Shown here: in pieces, positions 52,101-61,978 of the stretch | Numbering within the stretch: the first letter of the stretch is position 1 | Layout: each line of letters opens with the position of its first letter | From: Paraphoma chrysanthemicola | Taxonomy: Eukaryota; Ascomycota; Dothideomycetes; Pleosporales; Phaeosphaeriaceae | Assembly: GCA_020744225.1 (NCBI GenBank) | Contig: JAGMWG010000007.1 | Coordinates: 1-64,000 of the forward strand | DNA: 64,000 bases | Reading direction: 5' to 3' | Made by a program: the position numbers and the translations under genes | The notes under the pieces: generated by a model | Database searches by the model: none | What the model saw: only the letters and a program-made list of their open reading frames with translations | Told to the model about the DNA's origin: nothing

Positions 52101-53327
52101 ATGCTGTTTGAAGCGCAAATTGCTGTTTTGCTTCTTTTCTCTTCCGTCGCGGCCGCTACCCCCACAAAGGTCCACAAGTCTCCTTCTCGAATCCAGGCGC
52201 GCGCAGTATGCACACCTTCGTCGGCTGGCAATGCGGGCACGGATGATGTCCCGTCCATTGTGTCCGCTATCAAGACTTGCGGCAACGGGGGCACCATCGT
52301 CATACCCTCCGGCAAGACTTACACGATTCGCTCGACCCTTGACTTCGCCGGCTGCACGAACTGTGACTTTCAACTCGAAGGCACTCTCAAAGTTTCGGAT
52401 GATACGACTTACTGGAACGGCAAAAGGGCGATCATTAACATTGGCGGCGTGAATGGCCTCAAGTTCCGCAGTGTCACTGGCACCGGCCTTCTCGATGGCA
52501 ATGGCCAAGCGGCATGGGACAAGTTCGCCGGTGACACCACCTTCAAGCGTCCGACCCTCCATTACATTACCTCCCAATCCTCCAACGTTGCCGTCTCCAA
52601 TCTCCGTGTCAAGAATGCGCCGAACGTCTTCTTCTCCGCCACAAGTGGCACCACAAACATCAACTATCAAAGCCTATCTCTTTCCGCAGTCTCTTCTAAC
52701 AGCAACCGCCCGAAAAACACAGACGGTTTCGACATCAGCAGCAGCTACACATACATGTACAACATCACCGTAACCAACGACGACGACTGCATCGCCTTCA
52801 AACCTGGCGCAAACTACGTCACCGTCGACACCATCACCTGCAAAGGCTCGCACGGCCTCAGCGTCGGTTCTCTGGGCGGCGGCGCTGGCAAAACCGACAC
52901 TGTCACAAACATCTACGTCACCAACGCCAACATGCAGACCTCGACCAAAGCCGTCGGCATCAAGGTCTATCCCGGCGGCTCCGCACATGGCACTGCCGTC
53001 GTCCGCAACGTGACCTGGGATGGCGTGACGGTGTCAGGATGCGACTATGCTGCACAGATCCAGAGCTGCTATAACGAAGATGCGAGCTACTGCACTAGCA
53101 ATCCAAGTACGGCCACCATCCAGGATGTGTACTTTAAGAACTTCAAGGGCATGACGAGCAGCAAGTATAGCCCAACAACCGCAAACATCAATTGCCCGGC
53201 GAAAGGGTCTTGTGGCATTCACTTCTCGGACTGGAACATCAAGGCGCCGAGTGGGACAGCGAAGGTGCTCTGTGCGAATCAGCCGAGTAGTATTGGGGTT
53301 ACTTGCTCCTCTGGTGCGTCGGGGTGA
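52101..53327 (+). CDS. Exo-polygalacturonase type GH28 enzyme
   Basis: This is a single exon of 408 codons with a signal peptide (about 1-19). GH28 active-site motifs: NTDGFD (206-211, D208), NDDDC (226-230, D228 and D229), GSHG (249-252, H251) and GIKVYPGG (286-293). In endo-enzymes the last motif is RIK; the GIK form and the long insertions fit exo-acting enzymes releasing galacturonic acid from chain ends. It has a parallel beta-helix with many N-x-T/S turns and paired cysteines. Working after the neighbouring esterase, it would degrade pectin outside the cell. The leader is A/T-rich with a pyrimidine run. Intact. Confidence 0.93.
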   Translation: MLFEAQIAVLLLFSSVAAATPTKVHKSPSRIQARAVCTPSSAGNAGTDDVPSIVSAIKTCGNGGTIVIPSGKTYTIRSTLDFAGCTNCDFQLEGTLKVSDDTTYWNGKRAIINIGGVNGLKFRSVTGTGLLDGNGQAAWDKFAGDTTFKRPTLHYITSQSSNVAVSNLRVKNAPNVFFSATSGTTNINYQSLSLSAVSSNSNRPKNTDGFDISSSYTYMYNITVTNDDDCIAFKPGANYVTVDTITCKGSHGLSVGSLGGGAGKTDTVTNIYVTNANMQTSTKAVGIKVYPGGSAHGTAVVRNVTWDGVTVSGCDYAAQIQSCYNEDASYCTSNPSTATIQDVYFKNFKGMTSSKYSPTTANINCPAKGSCGIHFSDWNIKAPSGTAKVLCANQPSSIGVTCSSGASG

Positions 53328-53692
53328 TATGATTGTCCGGCACGCTTTATCGCTTTTAGTCATGAAAGTAAGGCTTCTTCACTGTAAAAATTTGCTACTT
53401 AGTGCACATACACTTGATTTAGAAGCAGCCGAAGAAAACCGTACCAAACGTGGAAAGGTGCAATCCCTCCGCCATCGCATTATATATACACGTATATTCT
53501 CCTTGTGTGGATATGGTGCCCTTCTCTGGCTTTACGGTAGTCTGTCCGCTATTCTACTACTCTTTCCTCTACATGCTCGAAGCTCGTTTTCTTGAGTATG
53601 TCAAGTCTTTCGTCACGGTTGTGCTCATCACTATGCGCCCCACATTACGCGAGCGCGGAGAAGGCAAGAAGTATTAGTATGTATTCGGGCAT
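53328..53692. other. Intergenic between convergent genes
   Basis: The polygalacturonase and VPS8 genes converge here. No gene is seen. Confidence 0.5.
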
Positions 53693-56600
53693 CTATGTAC
53701 AGAGAGGACACTTCAAAGTACTCGTGGCTCTCGCGCCATCTTCGCCTCCACTCGCCTCTCCTACGCTCGCTTTGTCAAGACACGTCCTGTGCCACAAATG
53801 CCGGCATGCAAATAGCACAAGTGATCCGCTCGCACCCTCTTCAGTGTTGGTCGAAGGCACTTCAACCTCTGCCTGGCTTGGTCTCTTTCCCTTCCCCTTA
53901 CCACCCGATGCCTCTTCGTCCGCGTCATTGTCCTCCAAGCGTCGACGACTGCGCTCTTCTTCGCTCTTCTCCCAGGCATCCCAGATGGCGCCGCCCGCAC
54001 CAGGCCCCCATGCACGCTTGCGACAGCCTTCACAGACCTGCCCTCGCGGTCGCCAGCCTCGTTGGCGAAGCTCAGTGATCTCATGGACGTGCCCAAAGCC
54101 CTCTTTGTCCAGGAAGCGATTGGCGAGGCTGAGAATAGTCTCTTCGAACGTGTAAGCTGCGAAGATCTCTGCGAGGACAGATCGAAGGTGTGAGAGTGAT
54201 GGCGAGTATGTATGTGTAGCACGGGTGAGAAAACAGCGGAGGATGCGCAGAAATGAAGGGTTGCTCTGCGCTTGCGACTGCGTGTGGCGCAGCGGCGGGC
54301 GCGCATTTGTCGGGTGGGATGGCGCAGTGCTCGCCTGTTTTGCGGGCGGTATAGTCGTCGATGCGAGCAGGGCGGAGAAAGTTTGTTGGACGGAGGAGCG
54401 CAGGGTTGAGACGATGCGCCCCGTGTCAACGTGTCCGGACAGGTCTTTGTCGGATGACAAAATGGCGGCATCGAGGTCGTTGACTGCACTGGAGGTATCC
54501 CTGATCAGTCTTACCACGGTGTCGATTAGGTCAAGCCATAGCAATTCGTCTAGCGCCAGATCACCTTCGCGTACTTCGCCATACGCTGACTTGCGACGGT
54601 CGGCGAGCGACTCTGGCGCACCTCCGGTAGACTTGGTCTGCCCTTGACACAGCCAAATGCCCACTTTGACGTACTTGTTGATGTCTTCGAGCAGGTCGTG
54701 GATGGCTTCTTCGGTGTTTGACACATCTGGCGTCTCCGCAGCAGCATCAATGAGTCCAGTCAGAGCATTTTCCAACGTTCCGAGATGTTTGACGAGACGG
54801 TCCATGGCATCCTTTACCAGGCCGTCGCGCGCCATGAGGATGACGGCCGCGTCGATGACACCACTCTTCTCGAGAGCAGGTAGCACAGGGTCCAATTGCA
54901 GGTCGCCAGATTTCAAGAGGCTCACAAAATCCGCTACGTGGGAGCTGTCGTACGTACACATCAGTTGAACATACCGCTCAACAAATCCAGTTGGCAGGTC
55001 GTCCTCGACGACGTTGGTGTCCCTTGTCTGGCCACGACTCGGCTCAATGATGGCCTCCAGATAATGATACTGGGCGTCAGCATCCTCATCCAAGGCGTCA
55101 AAGACCTGTTTAAGCAGATCTGGCGCACTTTGTTTCAATGTCAGGGCCGTTTGTGATGGATCTATGGCAGCTAGATCGCGTGCTCGATGAACGATGACCG
55201 TCTTGACTTCAACTACCTGCTTCTTGATGAGACCTTTGGTCGGTCGCAGGAGATCGCTGATGCAGCCAAAGACGGCCTCTTCGTCATCCGTGTCGTCCAG
55301 GTAAGTTTCCAGGAGCTTCGCCCACTGCTGGGTGCTTCTGTACACGCTCTTGAGCACGCGATGAAAGCCGGCCTTCTCGAATAACGGAATCAGACTCTGC
55401 GGGTTGGGTGGCTGGTACATGGACAATAAATACTCTACAGAGAGTTGACAGTCCTCCTTGATGACATCCGTGGGGTAGTTGCACAGGCCCACGAGAACTT
55501 GGTGTAGCGATGTTCCAGGCAGCATGATGTGTTGCGGGTATTTCGGCAGGTTCCGTGCGATGAACATGTAGAAATAGATGATGTCTTCCGGATCGAAGTT
55601 CTCGGTCGTCAAGATGCCAAACAGGATGTTGATAATGTATTGCCGCGTGGGTGTGAGTGTGGATCCACGCTGCGTACCATTGACCTGGCTGCCGTTTGCT
55701 GTCTCCTGGTCGCCGTTGAGAAAACTGTCTTCGAAAGCTTCGTTCAACATGCTCATGAAGCTCGACGCGTCAAAATCTAGGATGAGCGACAGATACGGAA
55801 ATGCCGGCTCTGGGCCCTTGTCTGTGCGCGTCAAGATGAGTTGGCCTGACCCCGGCGGCCACTGCAAGTTCTTCCCAGAGAACAAAAAGCGATACATGTC
55901 TTTCTTCGCGCTGTATGCTTGCTCATCGTCCATGAGCGCACCGCCCGGGTACACGCGGCCAGTGAATGTGTATGCGAGGTACGGGAATATCTTCTTTGCC
56001 GAGGTTAGGTATATGTTCTCGGTCTCGTCCACGTCAAAGTCGACCAGCTTGATGAGGTCGAGGATGTTGGTGAGCGGCGTGATGAAGTCACCAATGGCAC
56101 GTGTCCAGACGTAGATGAGAGCGTCGTACAGCACGTACTGTTGACACAGCATCGTGACTTGATTGATGTCAAGGGTGTCAGTGCTGAGGCGGCAGATCAT
56201 CTCCTCCAGTCTGCTTCCTCGATTCGCGGAAGCGTAAAATGTGATGAGGTCCTTGAGCACATTTGGAGGCATTGCCGTGATCTCGCCGTCCAAGATGTAT
56301 GGCTCCAGTGTCTCGAAGAACGCCTTCTCTGCCGAGCCGTCCTCGAAAGCATCGTAGACGTCTTCGAAAAGAAAGTCCAGCTCTTTCATGCCAAGGAGGG
56401 CTGCGAAGCAGACTTCGGCGAGCTCTTTCAGTCGCACGTCACGCGCATCTCGTCCCTCGTCTTTCCTTGCAAAAGCGTACTTGAGCGAAGCAGTTATCAT
56501 GTCCAGTAGCTTTTCTTGGACGAGCGCATGTCTAGCTGTGTCGTCTTCAGGAAGACCGACGGTCAGCTTGTCCGCGTCACCGATGTAATACGACGTCGCA

Positions 56601-58584
56601 AGCCCAATGGCGGCAATGAAGTCGCCGTCCTCCATCAGGGCCATGAGACGATCTGCCCAATTCGACAGAGTGCCTATCGAGACATCGTTGTAGCCTAGCA
56701 GAAACAATCGCCCCTTGTAAGCGCGGAAACTCATGTAGAAAGCATCTGCGACTACCCCGTGGAGAGAGCTGTCCTCTTCGTCGAGCTGCTCGATCACTGG
56801 CTTCAGCTGGCGCGAGAACAAGTCCGAGTGGTAGATGTGCTTCTGCAGTAAGTCGAAAGTATCGGTCATTCGTAATGTGTTGTCTTCCAAGATGATCAAA
56901 CGCTGGCTAATGGTCAATACGCCAAGTACCGATCTGCTAAGCCATTGGACGGCGACGACGGCTTCGTCTGCTTTCCAGCGACTGCGAGGTCGGAACTTGA
57001 GCTCGGTCGGTTTCTCTCGTTCAGTCGGCGGAGCAGTGATGGCTTCGACATCGAGTATGGTGAGTACATTTGACCAGCAGTAGACAAGCTTGGTCCTGGA
57101 AACTGCCTTCCCGGGGCCACTAGCCGAATTCTTCAGCTTCACAGCAGGAAACCATGCTAAGCACCCGCTAAGTGCGCTGTGTGGAGCGACGTCCTTTGGT
57201 CGTGGCGCCTTGTGCTGGGTCTGAGCGAGCGGCGTTGTCGAGACAATCACTAGAAGATATGGCGTCAGGAGTGCTGTGAGACCCATATCATCGGTCGGCT
57301 GTTCGACATTGCCCAGCGGGAGGGGTGCAAAGGCCAGTACAGAGCTCGGCTTCCGTGGTTTCTCTGTGGATTTCACGCCCAGGGGATATCTACCAAGTAT
57401 CCTAGTAGTCTTGACGGATCTCGCGATCGCTCCCAGTCCACGCGTCGCTAAATGTGAGAAGGCCATGCCCGCGTCGTCAGCTGACACGAGAGCAGTATGC
57501 CGGGTGCCGAGGAATCCCAAGTGCAATACGGCCGCGCCACTGATGTGGCCATCCGCTTTTCGATCATCCAGACTCGCTCGATCCAGCGGCGGAATGTGCA
57601 GGAATGGCTTGGCCGGCTTCGCTAGCTCCCACGTGAAGATGTGTCCTGTCGCATGTCCACCGGCCACGGTCGAATGGTCGGCAGAAATTGCTAGGGATGT
57701 AACTGCACCACATTCTACAGCTGTGGAATAATTAGATCAAGCTTCAGTCTAATATGTGCATGGGTTATACCTTTTGTGCCAGGCCCAATGATGGACTTCA
57801 AGACCTGCTGGTAGTCGAAGACCAAGAGGAAGCCCTTGGACGTTCCAATGACAAGTGACGCTGCCACGTTGAGGCAGGTTGGTTTGCCAAAGTTGCGCTT
57901 CCCGATTTCAGAAAAGACCTGGGCTGTGATCTTCTTGAGCTTGGTCCATCGCACCACTTCCCATGGCGCCTGCGGAGTGTCGGCCTCATCTTGGTGCTGC
58001 TGAAACAGAAGATTGCTTGACAGCGAGGACTGTCGCGAATGTGCGGATAGGAAGGCAGGGGACGCGGCGCGTGGGGAAGCGAGCGGCGATGGAGAGAGCC
58101 GTGAGGAGAAGCGCCGTTCGAATGGCTGAAGCGATGTGGGACGGTGTGGGCGAAGCGAGCTGTGGGATATGGGTACACTGCTGCCTGGCGATGACAGACC
58201 TGAGCCCTGCGCCTGTCAGTACTGCCATATCGTCTTGCCTGAGAGGTCTACCTGTATGGACGGGGTGTCATCGGGAATGGACGCCGAACTAGGGCTGTCG
58301 GGCCGCTCCACCCTTGGACGGAATGACAGCTCAGAATTCGTCTCTTCCTCCTGCTGCGCTCCTCGACTGCGAACTCTCGCAAAGGTCAATCCGTTGCTGC
58401 CGCTGTCTATCGACTCGAGCTCCTCCCCTGCCTCCTCTTGCACGCCATCATTATTGGGTCCACCATCCTGTAAAGATGGCAGCTGGTTCACCACATCTTC
58501 CTGGAGCTCCGCCGCAATGTCCCCGTGCTCTTCTTCGTGTATATCGTGAGCACTGGACTGGCTCGCCTCGGAATCGGAGCTCAT
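53693..58584 (-). CDS. VPS8: Vps8, CORVET tethering complex subunit
   Basis: Exons 58584-58252, 58206-57771 and 57714-53693 splice to 1597 codons. Intron 1 is 45 nt with a TACTGAC branch point; intron 2 is 56 nt ending CTGTAG. The start is the ATG at 58584 (MSSDSEAS). The N-terminus is acidic and disordered. A beta-propeller follows (VIGTSKGFLLVFDYQQ, then ADHSTVAGGHATGHIFTWEL), then a long alpha-solenoid. The C-terminus is a RING-H2-type zinc finger (CEGCRKR, CRHLWHRTC, CPLC) ending at the last residue. Vps8 binds Rab5-type GTPases and helps tether early endosomes. Housekeeping gene, intact. Confidence 0.92.
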
Positions 58585-59024
58585 GAGGCTCGTTCTCCGC
58601 AAAGCATCGCTTCACGCGAACATTGGAAGCGCAAAGCAAAGATGGCCAATTGTGACGTGCTCGACTCCTTCACAGCATTCCTCTCAGCACGGTACCGGTG
58701 ACAGGCGGGACGCGTGGCAGGTGAGCAGCTTTCGCGGTGCGGCGGAGTGATGCCTGGAGATAGAGTCGTGGTCGGTCGGCAGGTGGAGATGCGCGTGAAG
58801 CTTCGTTGATTGGCGCTTCAAGTGACAGTACGTCTGGGAGCAAAAGAAGAGTCGAAATGCGTGGCCGTGGGAGTTGGCGGGGATGGTGTTGGTATCAAGC
58901 TCCATGGCGCAGTTCGCAGATCGCGGAAGCTAAGCTTTCGGGACGTCACTAATTTGGGAAATGTGAGCGCAACCACGACAACCATCCTCCACCTCGACCA
59001 ACTTTACTTATTCACTCCCCAACC
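58585..59024. promoter_or_regulatory. Bidirectional promoter of VPS8 and the GPALPP gene
   Basis: The start codons of two housekeeping genes lie 440 bp apart and diverge. 58965-59024 contains ACCACGACAACC/CCTCCACC-type runs just before the second ATG. I see no clear TATA box. Confidence 0.5.
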
Positions 59025-59954
59025 ATGCCTGCCGTCGGACCGACACTCCCGCCGCACCTCACCAAGCGCAGCCGCGACAGCGATGACGACGGCGCATCGA
59101 GTCCAGATGCTAGCGAAAAGCGCCGCAGGGTAGCGGGCCCAGCACTCCCGCCCTCCGCAGCCTCACCTCCGCGCAACATTGGGCCAACACTACCACCAGG
59201 CACGGAATCGCATTCGAGCAGCGAAGACAGCGATGCTGGTCCTGCAGCACCGCAACCATCGAGACCAGCACGCGTTGTAGGTCCAGCGCCGCCACCAGCG
59301 CCTCTCGATGAGCGACCTCCAAACCCTGCCGAAGACGACTCAGACAGTAGCGATGATGATTTTGGCCCCGCGCCCCCTCCGCCAGGCGGTGTTTCTACTG
59401 GCGATACAGGCGACGAGGTATATGGGAAGTCGGTTTTCGACAATGCCCCCTCAGAGGCACCGAAGAAGGCGCAACGCGACGATTGGATGACCATGCCACC
59501 GACACAGGACGACCTCGCTGCGCGCATGGACCCGACCAAGATGAGAGCGCGCAAGTTCAACACTGGGAAGAGTGCTGGTGGCGGCGGAGGCATGAGCAGC
59601 GCGTGGACAGAGACACCCGAGGAGAAGCTCAAGCGGTTACAGGATGAGGCCATGGGCATATCGAAGACTCCAGCCACGGCAGCGCCAAGTCAGGACGGGA
59701 AGAAGAGCAAGGAAGAAGAGAGGAGAGCGCGAAAGATGCGTGAGAAGATAGAGGCCGCGCGAGGCAAGAGTCTGGTCGAGCAACATACGGAGAAAGGCAC
59801 CGGCAAAGAGAAGGAGGATGATCCTAGCAAGCGTGCGTTTGATTATGAGAAGGACATGGCGGTTGTGGGGACGGCGAACCACAAGCAGAGAAGGGAGCTG
59901 CTCAGCAAGTCCAAGGGATTCAGCGACCGATTTTCAAGCGGCAGTTTTCTGTAA
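59025..59954 (+). CDS. GPALPP-motif protein (DUF3752)
   Basis: Single exon, 309 residues. Repeated GPxLPP-type motifs lie in the first half (GPTLPP at 5-10 and 53-58, GPALPP at 38-43, GPAPPP near 86). The C-terminal DUF3752 region follows: RDDWMTMPPTQDDLAARMDP, a KFNTGK segment, EEKLKRLQ and a DYEKDM block near the end. The composition is basic and acidic, probably nuclear. Human relatives are known as GPALPP1 with unclear function. Intact and divergent from VPS8, a core-genome region. Confidence 0.9.
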   Translation: MPAVGPTLPPHLTKRSRDSDDDGASSPDASEKRRRVAGPALPPSAASPPRNIGPTLPPGTESHSSSEDSDAGPAAPQPSRPARVVGPAPPPAPLDERPPNPAEDDSDSSDDDFGPAPPPPGGVSTGDTGDEVYGKSVFDNAPSEAPKKAQRDDWMTMPPTQDDLAARMDPTKMRARKFNTGKSAGGGGGMSSAWTETPEEKLKRLQDEAMGISKTPATAAPSQDGKKSKEEERRARKMREKIEAARGKSLVEQHTEKGTGKEKEDDPSKRAFDYEKDMAVVGTANHKQRRELLSKSKGFSDRFSSGSFL

Positions 59955-60607
59955 ATTTGTCCCTCCAGCGGTACTGCGTGGGCTTGCAGTACTCATGAGT
60001 GCGGTCGCGCCTGGTCACGAGACGTAATTCTGACTGTCCTCAAAGTTCTCTCACATCTGGCTCGCGTCCAAACACTGCTTTCCAATGACATCTGTTCATT
60101 GGCCGACCTCCATATATACAATCTTCCAAGTCACGTGAACTTGTGGCCTGTCCTTCAAGGTCAACCGTTGCCTGGCGCAGACGATTTGAAGCAGATGGTG
60201 TTCACGAGGAAGGAGAACAGCCGCAAATCGTAATAGATCTGCTGTCAGACTTTTGAATGGCGCAAACGACCCCACGGTAATTTTCTTCTTGTATCCAACA
60301 TTCCAGGTTCCAAATTCAGAGAAGGTCGCCATGTTCTCTCAGTAGTTCCGCGGGTAGCCAGAGTAGCGACACTCTATCTTTACCAGGAGGTAGAGGTCAG
60401 ATAGAACACGATCGCGACCTACACAGTGGCTACAGAGCCGACGTGCAGTTCTGTTTGTTAAGCTCGGTGAACACTATGAGAGCATCCTTTCTGATCATCA
60501 TTTCTCTTGCTATCTCGCATGTATAATGGTCAACCTGTACACTAGCAAGGGCCGAGTGGCTGATCCGTATGAAGACAAGGCTAGCAAGCCTGAAACGCCG
60601 TTGACCA
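59955..60607. other. Intergenic
   Basis: No gene is seen between the GPALPP gene and the HET-type fragment. Confidence 0.45.
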
Positions 60608-60736
60608 ATGACAGAAAATTGTTATCAGACCACGTGCACTGTGGCTTTGGGTCGCATAGCCTTGCTCGATACCGCCAGGTTTGAATTGCGCCATCGTCCC
60701 TCATGCCTTGTCGCCTGGTTTGTTATTGTCAACATC

Positions 60737-61153
60737 ATGGCGGCCTCACTTTGTGCACAATGCCGCCGCATCAACTTCGCTGTTTTACGTGGGCCGTCAC
60801 GTTCTGAACTGGAGGATTTGTCACGCACCCGCAACCCTGAATATATCTATGGTGCAAAAATGGAAGACGCAAACGAAAGAATCCTATACGGTACTCTCCG
60901 AAATATGCGCCAGGGGGCCATTACATGCCAGCTTTGTTCGGTGCTCTGTCACATCATAGACAGGCAAGGAGCAACTGGCATGAGCAGCAGAAACTTGGAC
61001 GTCGACAACGTTGTTTTCGTGGTCACAGCTGGTGCAACTAGTTCGTACTTTGGAAGTATCTGCACAATAACCCCTCCACAACAGACGGGCTATGTCCTTC
61101 AGAAGCTGACGCTGACAGCTCATGAAGCTGTTGGCGCCGCACATCACGGATAG
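60737..61153 (+). pseudogene. N-terminal fragment of a HET-type gene
   Basis: From the ATG at 60737 the protein reads MAASLCAQCRRINFAVL, followed later by YGTLRNMRQGAITCQLC with CxxC pairs. This is the short Cys-rich head that precedes the HET domain in many fungal incompatibility proteins. The frame is open 43 codons further upstream. It ends at 61153 with no HET domain following. It is either a fragment or a short head-only gene. A full HET gene starts 0.8 kb downstream in the same direction. Confidence 0.5.
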
Positions 61154-61572
61154 TCTCTGGCATGGCTCACCCACGTTTTACACGCACGCATACCAGGATT
61201 AGTCCATGTATCAGTACGTAACAGAACCTATGAGCCAATTGAGGTCCCGCAAACGATGCCGTTTGGCGCGAGGATTCGTCCGCTGCAAGTAAAGAGATCC
61301 TTCTTAGATAATACATGAAGAATCGACCTAAAAGGAGTGATATCCATGTTACGCGCGACTTGAATGCATCTTGAAAGGTCTTTAGCAGACTTGCAATAGA
61401 TATGAGGCTGAGGTACAATTCTACGTTAGATCTTGTGAGGGAACTTCGATCGCCATTAATCCCTAGCAATGGCTGAGCGTTGAATATTGAGCACTGTTCT
61501 CGTATACCTCTACTCTCCTCATAAGGCGGAGCCTGTCACGGCAATCGAGGAGCTAAGGTGGACAGTATCACG

Positions 61573-61670
61573 TTGAGCTTGACCTCAGCGTTCCACCTCA
61601 CCCCGCACGAGCTGAAAGCGCATGAGCTCAACCTCAGCTTTGATCTTACCCCGCACGAGCTGAAGGAGCA
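61573..61670. repeat. 48-bp tandem duplication
   Basis: Two adjacent 48-bp copies begin TGAGCTTGACCTCAGC and TGAGCTCAACCTCAGC, both containing the shared block ACCCCGCACGAGCTGAA. The copies differ at several sites. Confidence 0.8.
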
Positions 61671-61978
61671 TGGGCAATATAACTATCGATGCCCAGCATG
61701 ACTGGAACACTTCTGGCGCCTCCGCACGACCTGCGCTGCTTCTGTGGTGCCACCTCGTCTCGTGACTTATGCTCCTAGGCAACTCTCTTGGCGCAGTGTG
61801 TTCCCTACCCCACCCACAGTTAAGCAACTGAACTTTGCTTCCAGCGTTAAGTTCAGTCACAACAAAGTTTGTCCTATCTAAGGTTTTCTTGACGAGCAGA
61901 TCTTCCATTTGCAGTCTAAGCTTAGCCTCAAAGCAACGGCTCCTTCGGTGGTTGCAACAACCGGACACGGCTGAGAAT

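Noticed and set aside
52088..52670. Long minus-strand frames inside the polygalacturonase
   Set aside because: They are antisense shadows of a GC-biased coding exon with no family features.
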